This document shows, one piece after another, positions 1 to 64,000 of a stretch of DNA of 64,000 bases. The position numbers and the translations under genes are program-made. How positions within the stretch are numbered: position 1 is the first letter of the stretch; every line of letters begins with the position of its first letter. This DNA is from Micropterus salmoides (lineage: Eukaryota; Chordata; Actinopteri; Centrarchiformes; Centrarchidae). Where the stretch lies: NCBI RefSeq assembly GCF_014851395.1, contig NW_024041373.1:3717429-3781428 (forward strand), given 5' to 3'. Below the pieces are notes generated by a model. That model was not told where the DNA came from, did not search any database, and worked only from the letters and a program-made list of their open reading frames with translations.

Positions 1-1104
1 GAGTTTGCTGGCCAATTAAGAACAGGGATACCATGGTCCTTAAACCAGGTACTGGTAGCTTTGGCACTGTGTGCAGGTGCCAAGTCCTGTTGGAAAATGA
101 AATCTGCATCTCCATAAAGTTGGTCAGCAGCAGGAAGCATGAAGTGCTCTAAAACTTCCTGGTAGACGGCTGCGTTGACCTTGGACCTCAGAAAACACAG
201 TGGACCAACACCAGCAGATGACATGGCACCCCAAACCATCACTGACTGTGGAAACTTTACACTGGACTTCAAGCAACGTGGATTCTGTGCCTCTCCTCTC
301 TTCCTCCAGACTCTGGGACCTTGATTTCCAAAGGAAATGCAAAATTTACTTTCATCAGAGAACATAACTTTGGACCACTCAGCAGCAGTCCAGTCCTTTT
401 TGTCTTTAGCCCAGGCGAGACGCTTCTGACGCTGTGTCTTGTTCAAGAGTGGCTTGACACAAGGAATGCGACAGCTGAAACCCATGTCTGCATACGTCTG
501 TGCGTGGTGGTTCTTGAAGCACTGACTCCAGCTGCAGTCCACTCTTTGTGAATCTCCCCCACATTTTTGAATGGGTTTTGTTTCACAATCCTCTCCAGGG
601 TGCGGTTATCCCTATTGCTTGTACACTTTTTTCTACCACATCTTTTCCTTCCCTTCGCCTCTCTATTAATGTGCTTGGACACAGAGCTCTGTGAACAGCC
701 AGCCTCTTTAGCAATGACCTTTTGTGTCTTGCCCTCCTTGTGCAAGGTGTCAATGGTCGTCTTTTGGACAGCTGTCAAGTCAGCAGTCTTCCCCATGATT
801 GTGTAGCCGCAGAACTAGAAAGAGACCATTTAAAGGCCTTTGCAGGTGTTAGTTAATTAGCTGATTAGAGTGTGGCACCAGTGTCTTCAATATTGAACCT
901 TTTCACAATATTCTAATTTTCTGAGATACTGATTTTGGGGTTTTCATTAGTTGTCAGTATAATCATCAAAATTAAAAGGAATGAACACTTGAAATATATC
1001 AGTCTGTGTGGAATGAATGTATACATTATACAGTTTCACTTTTGAATGGAATTACTGAAAAAAATCAACTTTTTGATGATATTCTAATTATATGACCAGC
1101 ACAC
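1..1104 (-). mobile_element. Tc1/mariner element, copy A (cut by window start, frameshifted transposase)
   Basis: The same family as the element at 45877-47449, in the same orientation. The transposase starts at an ATG at 796 (MGKTADLTAVQK) and runs down the minus strand through a paired-like HTH region. Compared with the other copy, one T is missing near 487-490, which shifts the frame after about 100 codons. The right terminal sequence ends at GACCAGCAC (about 1104) and no clean TA remains. The C-terminal part and left end lie outside the window. Because copy B covers this region intact, the truncation is most simply the window edge. Confidence 0.88.
443..796 (-). pseudogene. Tc1 transposase N-terminal fragment, copy A
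   Basis: The 117-codon frame begins MGKTADLTAVQKTTIDTLHK and includes the HTH segment IAKEAGCSQSSVSKHI. It then leaves the transposase frame at a one-base deletion. Catalytic segments continue in another frame (the DES triad region near 340-360). The copy cannot encode an active enzyme. Confidence 0.85.
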
Positions 1105-2758
1105 TTAAGTGAAGGATCTGAATACTTCCACAACTGTTTGTGTTCAATCAAATGACCACACAGGAAACCATTCCAGCACAGGAATCCTAACATACAATAG
1201 GGAGTGGAGGGGGCAGGGGGCCTTTGGGCCCACTAGCAGTTTAAACTGCCCTGGTTGTAAGGCGTAAAAAGCCAGTCCTCCTACTGGACATGGACCTTGG
1301 CCATGAAAACAGAAACCACTAGAGCTGGAAAAGAATGGTGAAAGAATAAATTCAGCAGACGTTAGTAGACATCAACTCACAGTGGAGTGAAAGTTCTTCC
1401 CAGCCACCCACTCTCCTCCAGCTGCGTGTCAATCCCACTCCCACCTGACCCCATATGATCTTATACCGACATAAAAACTGCTCTGCCTGTTCACCAAAAA
1501 CCTTCAAACTTTCGCTCAAAGCAGGTGCTCCCTGTGTCGTTTTACCAAACAGCTCTGTTTTTCATTTGTATATTTTTAGCGCGAATTAATTCCAATGCAA
1601 AAGCAAGACACGCGCCAGACACCGAGAGACCCTGGAACTGCCAGCAGCACTGTCCTCACCATCTGACGGCTCACAACAAACTCACCTTGGTTAGACAGAT
1701 CTGTAACGACGCTCATTTTATCCAGCTCTTGTGCAGCCATACCGACAAAATCCTGAACCAAAGTCCACCAGGAAGTGCTTCAATGCGACACACCTGGAAG
1801 GTGGATTCTCTCGCGTGCACGCACACAGGCTGCAGTACAGTCTCACTGAGGACGTCCAGAGACCCGAGCTGACATTTGAAAATTCTATTTTTAAAAGAAA
1901 AATATGATCATACCACAGTAGTTAAATGGTAATGTATGGTAGTACATGGGACAGTAATAATCGGCCATTAAAACTGTATTTGTGCACATGCTTTGTAAAG
2001 CTTACACTGTAACTTTGTTTTGTTCCCACTGACCTGCCACATGCTTCTAATGTTTCTATAAGTTCACAAAGCAAAGGATAGAATCTGTGGAATGAGGTAA
2101 ATATGTCTTGTGGATAATCAATTCTATAAAATAATATAAAACAGCCAATTCCATTGGACACATCCAGCAGACTGTATGTTGTGACTAAGCTTTGGGTGAC
2201 CTGTTTTGAGAACTATCTTTAGTTGTCAGAATGACTCAGGTGGTCATGTTTGTACCAGGCTAAACAAAGGAGCTTAATGAAGACCCTGAGATGTGACTGA
2301 AAGTTCTGAAAAGCTAGTTAAGTGGGGATTTGAACGTTTTTGTTCATTGAACATTGTTTGTCTGCAGAGCTGTACTCGGTCCTATTTATATTAAGGTGGA
2401 TTCTGTTTCTTAAAAAACTGGACATGCATTCATTGCTACCTCACAAAACTGTAATCTTGTCAGGGTGTAAAAACCTAAGCTAAAGCTGTTAGTTCTTTAG
2501 AGATGGCAGCTCTTGAAGGCACCAATGACATGAGATGAAATGTATTTAACAAAATGTAAAAGTTGCGCTGTAACAACTGACAGCACCTTTTCTGAAATTT
2601 TGATATGAAATGACAACTAAACACTCTCTGAATCTGTCAATAGAAAGCTTGATTGAATATTTGAGTTGACCAAATCGACCTCATGAAGAATATCTGTGTT
2701 GCTGATGTATGTGATGAATGAAGTGCAGAGATGACTCAACAGCATAATCATAATTTAA
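1105..2758. other. 3' flanking region, no gene seen
   Basis: Mostly unique AT-rich sequence. Short ORFs on both strands (for example 1525-1872) have no recognisable domains and no codon conservation that can be judged here. A G-rich patch lies at 1201-1225. Confidence 0.5.
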
Positions 2759-2764
2759 TTTATT
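2759..2764 (-). terminator. Candidate polyadenylation signal AATAAA
   Basis: Plus-strand TTTATT reads AATAAA on the coding strand, about 1 kb after the stop. T/G-containing sequence follows on the minus strand within 40 bases. Cleavage would fall near 2735-2750. Confidence 0.45.
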
Positions 2765-3768
2765 CATGGACACAAACTCACAAAACCATTATTGTTGCAC
2801 AACAAAGAATTCATTTTTGCAGACACATGGGAATGTTTAATATACTCTTACATACTCATCTTTCGCAACACAAATCAAACAGCAAAACACAAATAACGAT
2901 AACATCCACTGTATACTTTTCAGAATCAGTGGAGGAAGCAAGAGGGCCCAAAAGAGGGAGGAAAGAGTCTGGTGTAACATACAGTAAACATCTGGCCCAA
3001 GTTTGCCTGTTTACTACTGCTTCTTCAGCATGGAAATCTGACCAATAGCCAAATAAACCACTGACATGAAAAAATATAGCAGTTGCGTATTATTAACAAA
3101 TACAGAGGGAGTGGACAAAATAAGATAAACACTCGACCCTCAGGTGACATTTATGATGTTCAAGCTCTGAGTTTGTGTTCAGCAAATATTCACTGTAAGC
3201 CTGCCTTTTAGTTTAGAAAATGACAATCAAGTTGAATTAACATTACTGACTGTCTTAATAAAAACCTGGCTGCAGGGGGGCTGTATTTCAGGGTATTTGG
3301 TATTTTGACAACCACCCTATATCTCCCACTCTTTAGTGGGAAGATTGATATTACATAGCATTTTTTTTTTAAATGAAAAGGAAGATCCAGCAGTAACACA
3401 CCCCAATAAATAAGGACTCTATCATTTCAAGGATATGTTCACATTTTTGCAATCAAGGGTAGACATTACAACCGCCGACACTTTCCATATACACCGTCTG
3501 GACACATCTACGCTACAGTACATCTACAGAAGGGGAGATTATTGCCCTGTGGTCATTCAGGGTAGGGAAGTGGGGGTGGTGTTGGAGAAGAAGATGAACT
3601 GGAGGTAGTAAGAAGAGTAGAGAAAGAAGAGGTGAGGTTTGGGATGGGTCTCCAGGCCCCTTCAAGTGCAGGGCTGGAGGATGAGATGAAAGAAAGGAAT
3701 AAAAGAGAAAGAAGGATGGTGGGTAGAAAGGTGAGTTGGGCTAGAACCAGAGCATCCCTCAGCGTGCC
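2759..3768 (-). other. atp6v1b2: Probable 3' UTR of atp6v1b2
   Basis: About 1 kb between the stop codon and the first well-placed minus-strand AATAAA. It has no coding signal and no transposon ends. Purine-rich plus-strand stretches lie at 3540-3740. The length is ordinary for vertebrate subunit B2 transcripts. The 3' limit is inferred. Confidence 0.5.
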
Positions 3769-62615
<58,847 letters not shown>

Positions 62616-62800
62616 CGTCGGATAAGGAAAAGAGAGCCTGAGAAAGCTAACGTTGGTGGTTGTGTTCTGCTAACTGGTGCTGAATAACAAGAATGATAGC
62701 AGAGCGGTGATCATGTGACACTGAGGAACCGGATGTTTGATGGAAAGGGGCTGGAACATATAACAGTGTTAAGAAGGGAATTTCGCATTACTTTTTCATC
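62616..62800 (-). promoter_or_regulatory. atp6v1b2: 5' UTR and proximal promoter of atp6v1b2
   Basis: This sequence lies directly upstream of the ATG. It has no TATA box at a fitting place. It carries a TCATGTGA E-box (62711-62718) and, next to it, an ETS-like ACCGGATGT (62728-62736). A TATA-less promoter would suit a housekeeping V-ATPase gene. The start site cannot be fixed from sequence alone. Confidence 0.5.
62711..62718. promoter_or_regulatory. TFE/MITF-type E-box (CLEAR/M-box-like)
   Basis: TCATGTGA is an exact M-box core bound by the MITF/TFEB/TFE3 group, 96-103 bp before the ATG. V-ATPase genes are known members of the TFEB lysosomal (CLEAR) regulon. The site is not the palindromic GTCACGTGAC consensus, so regulation is inferred. 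Confidence 0.4.
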
Positions 62801-64000
62801 CAAACACGTTGCCAAAGCATAGTGTGTATGCAAACATTTGACAGTATAACAATAAATAAAACTATAAACACCGTTGTTCTATGACATCCAGTTATTGGAT
62901 GTAGCTGCTAGTTCTTCTGTATTAAAACGTGTTTCTTTGGAAGGAAAAGTAAGTCTGGGGTTCTTGAGAGGTGACTTTGGGGGTAAATATTAAAATGTTT
63001 TTTGTTTGTTTTTTAAAGTTTATTTTTGCCATTTTCTTGCTGCATCTGACAGGTACACAGGCCTTTTTCACAGCAGATATTGTGTAATGGCATATCAGAA
63101 TGCTTTTTTTCATAGCACACAACAAAAAAATAAGACAGTGGTCACCACATCACAGTCCATCTTTAGTAGGCTATATGTGCAATTTCAATTGCATTCATCA
63201 AACATTAGTTATAAATCCACACACAGTTTGGAAGCTAAAAACATTGAATTCCAATATTTACAACTGATATGAAGCCACACCAATCATCACCCAGCCCACA
63301 CAAATGTAAGGTTCTGTGCTCACAAGTTAAATTACTAGATTTGTTCTGGGGGACAGTTTATTCTATAGTTGACATAGACTAAGATTCTCAGCCGAAATAG
63401 CATACATATGCCTACATTATGTTTACTTAAAAAAAAGAATTGGGTATTAGCTGCAGGCAGCATCAACAGCTTATCGGAAAACAGGCATGCTTCTTACTAA
63501 CATATGACAAAATATACTTATAAAATAAGAAACAAGAAATAGTTGTAGGTAATAGTAAGATATTTAGAATCTGAGTGAAATGCTCAGTGATTTGTAGCTT
63601 GGATGCCTCTGCTATATCTAATATATATGTGCATTCTCTCTGTGATTCCCTGTCTGTCACACATGCACGTTCACCAGCACAATGTCCTGGTGAGTGAACT
63701 GTTGAGTGACAGGTAAAATTACAGGATTGCACACATTTTACCCTTAAAAACTCTTAGTTTCCTGTTTTCTAATTTTTAAAGCTCTGATCCATTCTCATTT
63801 GACGCAGCATGTTCTGCACAATAGCTTGTAAGCGACTGTTTGAAGATGATTTTGAACCATGCCCCCTGCACAACCAACACACAGGCAGTCACACATCACA
63901 TACAGACAAGCACAGCTCTCTGATGGTGGAAAAGCACTACAGATTAAAGTGGTAAGCACTGCCATGGTGAAGCTGATGACAGCCCCTAGAGAGCTCATCC
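62801..64000. other. Upstream flank, no gene seen
   Basis: AT-rich. The ORF pairs at 62922-63272 and 63463-63998 have no recognisable domains or splice context. No repeat ends were recognised. Confidence 0.5.

Noticed and set aside
1525..1872. 115-codon plus-strand ORF
   Set aside because: No recognisable domain, composition not protein-like, in the 3' flank. A chance ORF is the simplest reading.
63795..63998. 67-codon minus-strand ORF with a hydrophobic start, possible exon of a neighbouring gene
   Set aside because: It resembles a signal peptide only loosely, and no conserved protein was recognised. The window ends too soon to test it.

Overview
The window is a piece of a ray-finned fish (teleost) nuclear genome. 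It is AT-rich, has GT-AG introns, and is full of fish-typical DNA transposon families (Tc1, hAT, PIF/Harbinger, TTAA-flanked MITEs), tRNA-derived SINEs and LINE 3' tails. The species cannot be read from the sequence.

One host gene is supported, on the minus strand. It encodes subunit B of the V1 sector of the vacuolar H+-ATPase (B2 'brain' type, atp6v1b2-like). All 14 coding exons lie inside the window, from the ATG at 62613-62615 to the stop at 3769-3771. The exons add up to 1512 nt with every junction phase compatible, giving a 503-residue protein with no break. Exons 2-14 occupy the first 27 kb; exon 1 sits 35.6 kb further upstream.

Layout: 1-1104 is a Tc1 copy cut by the window edge. 1105-2758 is 3' flank. 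2759-3768 is the probable 3' UTR with an AATAAA signal. 3769-26913 holds exons 14 to 2 and small introns, including an intact-ended Tc1 element in intron 11 (6819-8346), a 1.7 kb TTAA-flanked element and other repeats in intron 6, and a LINE 3' end in intron 5. 26914-62506 is intron 1, a dense transposon graveyard: hAT elements with readable 8-bp target duplications and BED zinc-finger relics, a repeat with an internal ~453-bp duplication, three Tc1 relics, a second full-length copy of the first Tc1 family, a Harbinger relic, SINEs, nested insertions and a pair of ~170-bp inverted repeats 5 kb apart. 62507-62615 is exon 1, and 62616-64000 is 5' UTR, promoter and upstream flank with a TFE/MITF-type E-box about 95 bp before the ATG.

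I found no new multi-gene system. The value of the window lies in a complete gene model and in a transposon landscape that preserves insertion order, target duplications and inactivating lesions. No tRNA, rRNA, CRISPR array or second host gene was seen. Statements of repeat family identity come from recalled consensus features and have not been checked by a database search.
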